Assembly (NCBI GenBank): GCA_017893485.1
Contig: CM030366.1
Coordinates: forward strand, 46,808,283 to 46,872,282
Direction: 5' to 3'
Length of the DNA: 64,000 bases
Source of the DNA: Hemerocallis citrina
Lineage: Eukaryota; Streptophyta; Magnoliopsida; Asparagales; Asphodelaceae
Both the position numbers and the translations under genes were made by a program. Below the pieces are notes generated by a model. The model ran no database searches. It was not told the DNA's origin and saw only the letters and a list, made by a program, of their open reading frames with translations. How positions within the stretch are numbered: position 1 is the first letter of the stretch; every line of letters begins with the position of its first letter. Shown here one piece after another: positions 18,514 through 29,579 of this stretch.

Positions 18514-21500
18514 TATAACTACCGTTTTCGTTCTTTTCATTTATGCCTTTCATTGTAATATTTTATTTGCAATTAAATAAAATAATCTATTTTTTTCTTG
18601 ATCATCTTAATCAATTTTGTTCCTGAACTACTCTTGTTCTTCTTGTTGAGCTATTTTCTTGTTGATCCCATTTTTATTTGATTGTGAGTATTTTATTTGA
18701 ACCCTATTGTCTATAAATCTATCTCTTATTGAACCCAAAATCCAATTGCAATTGTTTCTATACTCAAACCAATTATTATTGGATCATATCCCATTAACCC
18801 AACAACCTAACTGCACTCTATAAATACAACCATATTGCAAACCCTAAAAACAGAAAATACAAACCCTAATTCCTACCCATCTCTCTCTCCTTGGATTTTC
18901 TCTCTCCCCGACCTCCTAACTTTTCCCCCCTAAACCCCCGATCAGCCCATCTCTGGCAACCCAATCCTGCACCACCACCGGTGATCCCCAGCGCCGCCTA
19001 CACCCTCTTCCATCGAGCCACAGCCAGTGATGCCTAACCCCGATCACCCACTCCGCTGCTCCTCTGTTCCCGCGACAGCCACCACAAGCCGCGATCACCT
19101 CTCCTACCTCCCTTTCCCATCGACGACAGCAGAACCGACACCGCACCTCACCGTCAGTCCCACCGCTATTTGTTCTGCCGTCAGCCACCGCTAACAGCAG
19201 TAGCAGCCACCCTTGCTACCGATGTTCTTTCTCTTGCTGTTGTGGGTATTTACTGTGATTACTGTGTTCTCTTTGTGCACGTAGTTGTTCGTGGGTTCGT
19301 TGCTTCGGGATTCTCATCCCGTTATTCTTTAGTATTCGAATTTATCATCCATAAGGCATGTCACTTTTCCTCTTGAATTGAATTTTATATCAAATTCAAG
19401 TTTTTATTGAAATTCTTGCAGTAGATCCAATTGTTCATGATATCATATATTGTTCTTTCTCTTTCGTTCAGTATATTGAGGGTTTACACGACCTAACCCA
19501 AATATTCTCGACTTCGTGCCTTTATTGACTCTAAAGATCGAATCTTTCATACATTCATACTAGTAGTTTACACGTGCGATGCACGTTTTAATATTATAGT
19601 TTTTTAAAATAAAAATTTAGACATCGTCTTGATTTGAACCTAAGACCTCCTTTATAATAGTTATGCACGTGCGTTGCACGGGTTGGTAGAATGACAAAAC
19701 ATTTACAAATGACACTAAGGTCTTCTCCCATTATAATATTAAAGATAGTATTGGAATTAGGAGTTGTTCATATAATCATCACACAAAGATACTATCTTAG
19801 AATTGAATACTAGGTTGATTGCTTAAATAATTGATTGATGAATTATGTGGTTAATTATGTGTATCTGTGTATTCTTAATTGTATTTACCATGCTTTTATG
19901 CCTACCATGTTGATTATGAAGTTAATTAACTAGTTGAAGTGGAACCCATCATGTTTAATTGCTTTATTTCATGAAAAATATCAAGAATCTGTTTGTTTAC
20001 TTGCTGTCTAGATTTTTCATGTTGTTTTTTACCCAGTATTTGATCTCGAAATAAATAACTTTCTGAATAAAAGTTGTATCCCTATGTCTCTAATTTCGGA
20101 ACATCTTGAATCGTGGAATTCCGGGTTGTATTGTAAAAGTTATGATGATTTTAATACTACTGTGTTTTATTTCCAGAATTTCAAATTCATGTATGTTTTC
20201 ATGTTTAAACTATTAAAAGGCTAAGTTAATATTACAATAATGCTCTGATAATTTCCGGAATGTTTGTTAATATGTTTAGGGGTCTAATGAATATTTTTGA
20301 TGATTTTTTATAATTAATTTTTCGCTGATTCTGAAGATATAACAACTTGATGTCAATTTTCTGTCAGAACATATAACCTGTAAAGAATGATGTGTTTGAC
20401 CTAGTTATTGTTGTTAGATTTATTATTTTAAATATGCGTTGGAATCTTGCGGAAGTCTAGTTTCCAAAATTTCTGACGGATTCAGTTTTTGATTTCTGTA
20501 GCAGTAGGAAAAACCAATTTTTGTACAGTGACCTCTTGCTGTCCAGAAATTCGTTTTCCAGATTTTTCTTAATATAAGTATATATATCATTGTATTGCAT
20601 GAATTGAATTGTATATGTTGCATTGCATGATCCTAATGTGTTGTTGTCATCATTCAACTTGTTTCATCTAAGTTTATCATTCTATTGTTCCTCTATTGTT
20701 ACTATCGTTCATCTCATGTCTCTAATTGCATAATGTATTGTTGCATTGATAAAATAATTAACAAACTGGGGTTTAAGGGATTGACTTGAGTAGTGAACAA
20801 TATGGTGACTGTGTCGGCCAGTATTTTATTGATTGATTGTTGTAGCACTGACTATGGCACCCCAATCTTTCGTGTATCGTATCAGTATATCAGTGTATCA
20901 GTGTATCAGTGAACCATTATAATGTAACGTGCACAATATTGTTACCGTATGAGTGATTATCGTACTGATACATGATCTATAGAATTCACCACTAGAGTCT
21001 AAACGAAATTAATTGTATGCATCGAACCTGTGGTATGGAATATATGGGACACAGTAGTACGTGCATTAGTTAGGATGAAAATGATTAATAGACTTAAGAA
21101 TTGACACAATATCGACATTGCATATTGTACATCATGATTTCTATTGATATCGAATATTGCCTAAATGTTATTGACATCGACCATTGTACATTGTTATTGA
21201 ATATTGAGTCGTTGTTTATAAACATTGCATCGATTACCATGATATTGATTATTGCTATTGTTCCATATTATTGATTCCTATTGACCCATTGAATTCATTG
21301 TTATATCGTTGTTATATTGTTCCTTGCTTTCTCTACTTGTTGTCCATGACTTGCTCTAAGGACTATTTTCTCCTCTTTTTAGATGAAGTGTTCACAGTTG
21401 ATCGTGGAGAATTACCTGCAGGAATTGGAGAACAGGCTTTCTAAAGATTTATGCTTTCTAGTTGATTTTTATGGCATTGGAATTATTGTATTGAGACTTA

Positions 21501-21769
21501 TTATTATTGTGATTAGATTTATTATTGTATTGGGCTTATGACCCGGCTATTACTATTTGTTTTTAATTGTTGGATTATCATATTTGGTTATTTCATATTG
21601 TTTATCCCAAATATTATTTTTTATGTGATTATTATTATTACCTGCGCAATTGTTTTGTATTGCTATTATTGTTGAGTTGAATGGGTAAAGAGCTTATGGA
21701 TGACGCAAGTCATTCGCTAGGCCAATGTCACATGCTTGTGTTCTGTATTTTAGAAAGCGGGGTGTGACA
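18514..21769 (+). repeat. 3' LTR of chromovirus B
   Basis: This LTR is about 3256 bp. It begins TATAACTACCGTTTTCG (probably TGTAAC originally) and ends GAAAGCGGGGTGTGACA. Inverse copies of the same end start the solo LTRs at 24052 and 46878. A TATA box, CTATAAATAC, lies at 18818-18827, followed by a GC-richer leader. The 3' part is AT-rich with short ATTG/ATCAGT-type repeats near 20880-21330. A small MITE-like segment sits at 19570-19683. Short frames inside are not convincing genes. Confidence 0.8.
19570..19683. mobile_element. Possible MITE-like insertion in the B LTR
   Basis: A 114-bp segment begins ACACGTGCGATGCACGTTTT and ends CACGTGCGTTGCACGGGT. The two ends are approximate inverted repeats (ACnCGTGCrAyGCACGT). 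No clear target duplication was found, and similar CGTGC palindromes occur in the A LTRs, so it may be a regulatory palindrome pair instead. Confidence 0.3.
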
Positions 21770-21984
21770 CACACCCACACACATCCACACACACCTATGA
21801 TGGATGAGGTGTACCCTAGGGTTAGATTAGGTGTAATCCTAACTCTAGGGGGTTATTGATTACGTGGGTGACTAAGCAATCCTTGAACACTCTGCACACA
21901 CCCACACACACCCACACACACCCACATAACCATAAACCTATCCATCATGGCCGGCCACCCCCTCCTCACTCTATATATATGTGT

Positions 21985-22042
<58 letters not shown>

Positions 22043-24044
22043 GAATGGAGAGAACCCTAGCTCACATTTCATTCCTTCCTTCATTCCAAAATCATTCCAC
22101 CAATCTCCTAATTATCTCTAATTGCTAATTGAGCAAGAAAAGAAGCCAAGCAAGCTAGGATTAGAAGATACTAGCTAGTGTGGTGTTGTGCTCTCCAAAC
22201 ATAAGGTGGGTATTCTCCTAACCTTGTATGTTGATTTCCATTAGTTGTTTTAGTTGTTGTATGTTAATTTTCATTAGTTATTTTTGTTGTTTGTTTGATG
22301 TGGTTATGTAGAATGGAAATTGCTAGTAGATTAAATTTTTGTATGCTTGAAAACTCATGTTTAGCAATAAGTAGATGGAAATTGTAGTAGATGAAAGTGT
22401 TAAAAAGGAAGAAATGTAGTTATGTAATGAGTAATTAAATACCAACCTCTAGATTAACTTCTAGACCTTGTAAATGCAAAGATAATTTTGTGAGAAAACA
22501 TATTCATATTAACTTTTTGTTGTAGAGTTTATGCAACGAAAAGTTCATACTTAAGGTGTTCGATAAAATCTCCGAATGAAGATGTATGCATATGTGAATG
22601 GGAGAGTCTAGTAGATTATCAAGATTTTGAGTAAGGAAGTTGCAAGTGAAGTATTTGATATTCCATATACATGTGCGAAATATCATAGTACGGAAGAATT
22701 TTATGAAGTATAAGTTGCCTATGAAGTGTTCGATGAAATGCTTGCATTCGTGTAGGACATAATATATAGTATAATAAGATGGTTGACGACGATCATACTT
22801 GTTGTGTAGGAGATGTAAAGTAAATACCTTCGTTTCATGCATAATATTGTTGAATATTGTGTATACTAGTTGGTACATGTTCGGGTTCGAATTACCATTG
22901 GAACAGGTTGAGAAGAGCTCATTAATGGTAGTTTTGTTATAAGGTGTTGCCGTTCCAAAGTATCAATTTACTGTTGTTCATTTGGGGTGGAATTGGGTTA
23001 AATTTGGGTAACTTTATGGCATAATTTGGATGGTCAAGTTAGACACTAGTTAGGTCGAGTTGGAACTTGTTACTAGGTTGGTTAACATGTGAAACTAGGT
23101 TGGAGTCGCTTAGTGTTCGACTATTCGATTATTAAGTTAATCTAGTAAATTGCAGTTAATCTAGAAAACTTGATTGGGTCAACATAGTAAGTTAACCTAG
23201 AAACTAGAAGTGATGATAATGGAGCCAAAAGAATCAGGAAAAGTTAGTGGATTAACGAACCGATCTAGCATAACAACATTCATTAGTTCTAGTGCTCATT
23301 AGAAGTCTAGGTTGTCATAGTTGCCTTAATATGTGTTTATCCCTAAATTGAGGATCGTGATTCTGGAGGCTAGGTTAGGCCCAGAGAACCAACAGAGATA
23401 AGTGATTACGTAGGATCGGAGTATGTTAGCTCTACGACGTGTGACTGCTGTTTGTAAGGACAGGCATTAGTTGGCGTGTAATCACCAGTCACAAGATAAA
23501 TATCAGAAATAAAGAGAGTACAAGAATAGGTCTGCATTGCGAGGGATCGAACCCTATAATTAGGAGTACGTTCAAGCTTGATTGGGGAGTATGTAGTATG
23601 TGATGCATACGTTTCCAATCAAGTGTGCTTTTGAATAAGAGCATCATGTGCATTTGAGCTGTGCATTAGATTCTAGGTCATGACATATACTGACACTTTT
23701 GTTCATTAATATTTATTGTTGGGGATTGGGAGATCGATGGTTTCATCTGTATTCATCAGTTGCATTTAACTGACGTGCCCACAGTTGTTAGTTGCTGGAC
23801 TGCCTGACCGTGGGAGATGAAGATTTAAGTTGTGGAGCATCTAAGTGGAGGAAACAGTTTCCTTGTACAATGTAAATTATTGGTGTATTCATGATGTAAA
23901 CTTATGTAAAACGACATTGTACCTTACGATAATGTAATCAAAAGTTTTTAAATTTCCTGTGATTTTCTGTGTTGTATTCTCATTTTAAGTAAATATCCTA
24001 GATCGTGTCACGAAATTCCAGTGCACACAATTCAGGATGCTACA
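21770..24044 (+). mobile_element. Family-A-like LTR fragment (copy A5, start missing)
   Basis: The segment ends AATTCAGGATGCTACA, resembling the end of family-A LTRs. It contains the A-type landmarks in order: a TATA-like CTATATATATG (21972), a leader with GGTGGGTATTCTCC (22205), a B-box-like GGGTTCGAATTACC (about 22883), and a conserved GGGATCGAACCCT region (23541). A normal TGTAAC start is absent: the sequence begins with CACACCC repeats right after the B LTR end. It may be 5'-truncated or rearranged. No coding capacity. Confidence 0.5.
21976..22038 (+). repeat. (TG)n microsatellite
   Basis: A run of about 60 bases of TG/GTG repeat just downstream of a TATA-like sequence in the A5 fragment. 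CACACCC repeats upstream (21770-21795 and 21893-21925) are its approximate complement. Confidence 0.95.
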
Positions 24045-24051
24045 ATATTGA

Positions 24052-27000
24052 TGTCACGCCCCGCTTCCCAAAAAGAATACGGAATACGGATACGTAACAA
24101 AAGCCCAGTGAATGATTTTCATCATCCATAAGCTGTTCAAGAATCTTTATAATACCTCACAAGATAATCAGAGTCGGAAGCAAAAGGCACAACCATTCAC
24201 ACATAATTAAAACAAGATACCAACAGAAATTACTTGAAAACCAAATACAATAATCTCAGATAATCAAGTTATGAACAAGTCAAATATCATGGGTCACATC
24301 GCCCAAATACATGATAAACATCCAAGTCATCAAGTACATCTTATTCAAGTTCAAGCAACAAATAGTAATAATAATTAAATAAAGCATGCAATCCAGCTCT
24401 AGTACATCATCTCGCCAATACCATCTGGCAGCCGTCCATCCTGATCTGCAATTATTAAATTTGCAGGAGAAGGAGAAAAGAAGAAAACAAGTACCCGTCA
24501 ATTGCAAGTCACGGGTCACAAATAGTGTAGGATACAAGTGCATGGAAATAGGGTGAATCTAAGTATCAAACCTAGCATGGTATAATCATGATGTCCAACA
24601 TAAACAACTAGCATGGAAAAAGTGAACAAGTGTAAATGGCATGAATCAAGTGTCAAGAAATCAAGTATTATGTAAACATGCATCAAGTGTCAAGTCTCAT
24701 GTAATCAAGAATCATGTATCATGTAGTCAAGTATCAATCAAGCATGTATTAGGTTCAAGTATCATGTTCAAGTAGCATGTATCAAGTCTTGTGTGATTTA
24801 CTATCTAGGTAGCACTTCATGCATCCCGGTTTTTACTACATGGTTGCTACAACAAACAGTTTCGCTTTAGATTTTGTAGGGGACCATACAGGGCAGTGTA
24901 CTCAGGGACAAGCTCCAAGTATCATGTAATCATGTATCATGTAAACAAGCTCCAAAACCCAAACAAGCTCCAGTGTCATGTGTGTACGTGTCATGTATAT
25001 CGTGTCAAGCTCCACATGTAAACAAGCTCCAATAACAACTAGGTTCTTCTGAGTACATGTTTCTGCACTATCCACTACTAGATCTTACCCTTAACCCCAA
25101 CTTGGAAAATTTTATTATTTATGTTATACAAGCATGTAAATGTGCAAAACATATCAAGAATAGTATGGCATGATCATGTGGCAAGTTTGAGTTGCAAACT
25201 AAGCATGTACGAGTGCAAGATATCTCATAAGGGAACAAAATAAATACATCTCAAGTTCAGGACAGCAAGACCATGCTGTAGTAAAATAGTGATTCCAAGA
25301 GTTACAAACGAGAAAATATGGATCCGCCGAAGGATCTAGAAAATAGACATCCACACGAATATAGCGAGTATAATTATGTCATATACTAGTTCATAACAAC
25401 ACAGCTCAAAACTGATTTGAATACAGAAACTAGGTTCAGCCAGAAATTAGGAAAAAGAATTCAAGAGCATGAAAACAGTATGAAAACACATCAAACAAAT
25501 CCACGAAAAATCTCGGGTATTCCCCTATATGTCCAGTATAAAAATATAGAGTTTTAGAATTTTCCAGTAAGAATAGATTAGTCATCAAAAATACAAAAGC
25601 ATCAAGAAAAACATAGTTTAGCGAATCTGGAATTCCCAACACTGCTGTACGAAAACTAAGATATCTCGCAACCAGTGAAACGAAAGCCAATTCCGCCAAA
25701 GGGATATGAAAATAGATAGAATTTAATAACTTTCACATTTCACAAAGAATTTTCATACAGTAAAAGGAATCATAGTGAAAATAGGGTTCTTTACTGAACA
25801 GCTAGCAAAATACAGCATGTATAAATTTTGAAACGAGCATTAAACACCACATAAAACTTATCAATAAAATTCACCAAAATTCTGGGTAATCCCTAACTTA
25901 ATAAATAAATACTGAACAAAATATTGGATCAAAATAATATGTATAACATAGTTCTTGAAAATAGTTTGTTAACAAAATCAACCAAAAACAAAATCTGGAA
26001 TAGATCGACACCTCTGTACTAAAACAGCCATAACTCAGTCATACGAAATCAAAATCAAGCAAGGTTAGAGGGTTTTGAAAATAGAAGAAATTATCTAAAA
26101 CTCATGTTTTATACCGAAATCAAGATACTGAATGTAGCATGGACGAAAACAGCAAACAAAACAGAACAGTGCCAAAAATACAGATTTTTCCCCTTAAAAC
26201 AAAAACAATATAGATTCAAGAATATTGATCCAAATGCATCCAAACTTGAAATGGAGTCTACCAAAGGTCTAAATATCATGATTTAGGGTTATTAACATGT
26301 CCACACCAATTATATCATATGGGTCTCAATCAAAACACAATTTCACACAAATTTCACACATACACGATCCAAATTCAAGAACGGGCAAGTCCTAGGTTAT
26401 TTCATGTCAAGATTTGTGTCGTGAGTCTTCTATGGCCAAAATATCACAATAGAGACAAAATCCATCAAGAAAAATACAATCTAAGGTTGTCTCTAGACCC
26501 AACTACACTATAGGTGAACTTTGGGACTTGTATCAAACAATTGAATTGGAGTACAAGTTACTTGCCTTAACTGGGGATGAAGAATGATGCAATCAATCCT
26601 AGAAGCAAAACACATGAACGAAATACGCTACAAGCAAGAATCCAAGCAACTACGAACGAAATCTTCTCACGAACGAACTCCTTAAAGCAACGATCAAAGT
26701 GGCTAGAGACCACTTTGAGAACACCACGACGAAGGAGTACAAGGGTTTAATGGTGCAAGGGGATGATGTTGTTGATGGTGGTGGTGATTGGCAAGCAAGG
26801 AGAAGGGGGGTCTCGGTTTGTATGGTGTACGAAAGTGGAGATGGCCGGCAAGGGGGGTGTCGGAGTGGGCTAGGGTGCAGGTCGGCCTAGGAGGGAGGCC
26901 GGGTAGTGTGAGGTGGTCGGGTTGGGGATGCACAGCCGGGAGAAGGAGAGAGAGAGGGAGCCGGTTTGAGAGGAGAGGGATAATAGGGTTAGGGTTAGGT

Positions 27001-27445
27001 TTTAAGGATTAGGGGGTATTTATATAGGGGTTTAAATGTGGGTTAATGGTTGTGGGTATTAGTAACTAGCAATAGATATACAAATGGGTATTGGATATTG
27101 GGTCAAATACAAATAGGGATACAATTAGGAGTGAGATCTATGGCTTTAAAAATCTTGTTAGGGATCAAAGATAATGGAAAAGGAAAAAGGCAACCAAAAC
27201 ACCACCACAACACCACGGAATAATGAAAATAAAGATAACGAGCCCAAAAATGAGGAAAAGACCAAAATGATGAAAATGAGACAAAAGAGACAATCAAACA
27301 AACACAAGGAGCTCAAAATGAAATAAAACGAATATATATTGAAACAAATTCAATATATGGTTCAGAAAAATACAAGAGAGAAAAAAATACACCAAAACGA
27401 AAAAATACAATCAAAAATACATAAAATGCAAAAATAGGGATTACA
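24052..27445 (-). mobile_element. Family-B solo LTR (copy B2)
   Basis: This 3394-bp unit begins TGTCACGCCCCGCTTCCC and ends ATAGGGATTACA on the plus strand, so it reads on the minus strand as TGTAATCCC...GGGGCGTGACA. Five-base duplications ATTGA flank it (24047-24051 and 27446-27450). There is no internal region. On the minus strand a TATA-like CTATATAAATACC lies near 27020. Many degenerate ATCAAGT/CATGTA short repeats fill 24560-25080. The GC-richer 26700-26990 stretch is the transcribed leader equivalent and not a gene. Confidence 0.9.
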
Positions 27446-27450
27446 ATTGA

Positions 27451-27904
27451 TCTTAATAGTCAATCAGAACAGCTATTAAAATCTATAACTAGACATGAAG
27501 ATGAATCCTCTTTTCCAATTGAAGAAAAAATTAGTTTTCATTTTATGAATAATGTTAATATGGTTAAATTCTTCTCTAGAAAAAAATACTACTTCAGTTG
27601 ATTAAATAGAAAATAACATATTTTAATTGTTTACTTGAGTTAAGGGAAAATGAATTAGAAGGAATAATTTCATGTAAAGATGTTCAGTTATATTTTGAAA
27701 AACATGAATATACAATCAGATACTTTATGACTAAAGAAGAGTTCAATTTTAAATCAGAAGTAGAGTCTACATACTTTAATCTGGAAGCTGTACTGAGCAA
27801 AAAAGTTCTAGTAGGAATTATGTGACATTTACCAAAAGCTTAATCTAGAAGATAACTTACCTAAGAAGGATAACTACTATTGAGAAGAAAGGGACATGAA
27901 GGAT
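27451..27904 (+). pseudogene. AT-rich decayed coding debris, virus-like or retroelement-like
   Basis: Short stretches read as Lys/Glu/Phe-rich peptide in more than one frame, for example from 27446 to 27600 and from 27645 to 27825, broken by stops and frame changes. I cannot identify the family by eye. Its position upstream of a TATA box and a tRNA-iMet-like PBS would fit the 3' end of an endogenous plant pararetrovirus genome or flanking retroelement remains. No reconstruction is offered. Confidence 0.3.
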
Positions 27905-28185
27905 GTGTTGGAGGCATACCAGTAAACTGTGAAGCATATTAGCATTATGTGTGTTATGTCTTGTCCATTGTAACAATCAGGTTTGTATTAAATAATAGAA
28001 CCCGATGTCATTCTCCATCTATATAAGGAGAAGTCAAGGCGTGGTGTTAGATCATCATGCTCTTAGTGAGTATTGTAAGAAAGAGTGTTTGTGTGCTACA
28101 ACTATCGATAAAAGCATTCTTTTTTTTACGTACTTGTGTTCTTCTTTTTAAATTGGATTTCCGCCATCAAATTGGTATCAGAGCC
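27905..28185 (+). promoter_or_regulatory. Promoter/leader with initiator-Met primer-binding site (copia LTR or pararetrovirus)
   Basis: A TATA box, CTATATAAGGAG, lies near 28018, and TGGTATCAGAGCC (28173-28185) is the classic initiator-Met PBS. Between about 27906 (TGTTGGAGG) and 28169 (CCGCCATCA) the segment has TG...CA ends, which would fit a short copia-type LTR of about 265 bp. A pararetroviral promoter and leader would show the same TATA and PBS without being an LTR. The two cannot be separated here. Confidence 0.45.
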
Positions 28186-28910
28186 TGGCCCAGTTGAATT
28201 TCTTCTCTGTTTATCAAGTATAATTTCTATACAACTTTTTGTGTAATTTACGTTAGGATGGAGGACTAATCTTCTTCGTGTTGGTTTTAACTAGCCATGA
28301 TACTAAACTCTTGTTCTTAGACTAGATTAATTGGGCCATGTAGTAAACATTCATCCTTAGGAAGAATGTGCAAAGCCATGTTATAGGCAGATGTTCTTAA
28401 ACTTTAATTGTTTATGTGAGTTCAGTTCTACATCTCTAATGCAGTCATATAGGCATGTTGTGCTCGTTGCCCGTAGGGCTTGCTTGTGTGTTGCTTATTG
28501 CCTGTTGTGGATTGGCTTGAAGTTGAATCCTGCTATAAATCCACGGTGTGGGAGTATGATGCCAGAGATGTTAGAAATAGTCAAAACACAAAAATAATTA
28601 AAGAAATCTTTTAAATGCTTATTACTGTAAGAGCTTAGTCAAATTAGAAATCCTTTAACTGTTTGCTATAGTAAGAGCTCTGTTAAACAAGAAACCTTTT
28701 TTTTAAAAGATAGTTTATTATGGACTAGCTAAACCAGCCTAAATTCTCCATAATAGATACCCTACACTGTAGTAAAATCAACCTTACTATATGGAATAAA
28801 AAATACTATACGAGAAGAAGATGATCATCCATCTCCAATAATCATTTTTAGAAAAAAAATAAAAAATTAAAACAGAGGATGAGCAATCATCCTCCACACA
28901 AATTAATCTT
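28186..28910 (+). other. Non-coding or decayed stretch before the right Tat element
   Basis: Mostly AT-rich with many stops. Imperfect repeats of 'gtaagagct' occur around 28630-28680. The last 200 bases look like decayed coding DNA similar in style to 27451-27904 and 55941-56282. No gene is called. Confidence 0.35.
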
Positions 28911-29508
28911 TGATATGGCTAAAAATGGGGTTAAATCGGAACTGTCCAGATGGGGCACGAATCTTGAAACTCAGGGGTAAAACGGTAATTTCACCCACCG
29001 ACGGGTCTGAAGCGGATACTAGTTATCTTCCCCGAAGTCCCACTTACCCGCAAACGGATCCACCTCATCTGGGTGCGGGTTTCAACCCGCAGCAAACCCG
29101 GTCCAGAAAGGATAGAATTAGGGTTTCTGATTAAATCCTAATCAACGGCCCTGATTGATATCCATCCCTTCACTGGGGATTAGGAATTACATTCCTTATC
29201 TAACCACAGGGGGATTACATTCCTAATCTCATCCCAGCGGCACCTATAAATACCCCCCATCCATCTCCATTAAGAGGTAATCAATCTTTTGCCAGTTTTT
29301 GCGTTCATTCATAATCACCTCTGATTACTGACTTGAGCGTCGGAGGGTGCGTCGCCAGGAACAACCCCGGTGTCTCGCACTTCTTACAGGTGAACGGCGG
29401 GAGCAATGGTCAAACTCCGGTGGAACAGGTAATAGGTTTGTTATTCAAAGTTTCCGAAGAACCCACAAATACTATCTGTTTGCCCCCACACCAGATTCAG
29501 CGGCAATA
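28911..29508 (+). repeat. 5' LTR of the right Tat element
   Basis: 598 bp, starting TGATATGGCTAAAAATGG. It ends GGCGGCAATA where the partner LTR ends GGCAACA, so the terminal CA has probably mutated to TA. A TATA box (CCTATAAATACCCC) lies at 29243-29256. A LTR-internal polyA/R region follows. The five bases before it are ATCTT. Confidence 0.9.
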
Positions 29509-29511
29509 GAT

Positions 29512-29528
29512 TGGCGCCGTCTGTGGGA
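29512..29528 (+). promoter_or_regulatory. Primer-binding site, right Tat element
   Basis: TGGCGCCGTCTGTGGGA lies three bases past the 5' LTR. The same site recurs at 42907 and, with one change, in the left element. The primer tRNA was not identified. Confidence 0.8.
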
Positions 29529-29579
29529 AACTAACGATAGCAACCTCCCCTCTTCCCGTTGGTCAGATCCGCTCCGGCC

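Larger units (their letters stand above)
11919..21769 (+). mobile_element. 5'-truncated chromovirus (family B), interrupted by a solo LTR
   Basis: From 11919 a decayed Ty3/gypsy pol reads on the plus strand: end of protease, RT, RNase H, integrase and a C-terminal chromodomain-like segment. A purine tract and a 3' LTR of about 3.26 kb follow. A chromodomain and very long LTRs are typical of chromoviruses, perhaps of the Tekay/Del type. The left part was displaced by the left Tat insertion and lies outside the window. A family-A solo LTR splits integrase at 14631-18044. Many stops and frameshifts show that it is old. Confidence 0.8.

Noticed and set aside
18916..19188. Gly/Arg-rich minus-strand frame in the B LTR
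   Set aside because: A shadow of the C-rich leader downstream of the B TATA box.
22504..22878. Minus-strand frame of 124 codons in the A5 fragment
   Set aside because: Low-complexity AT-rich composition, no similarity recognised, not preserved in related LTRs.
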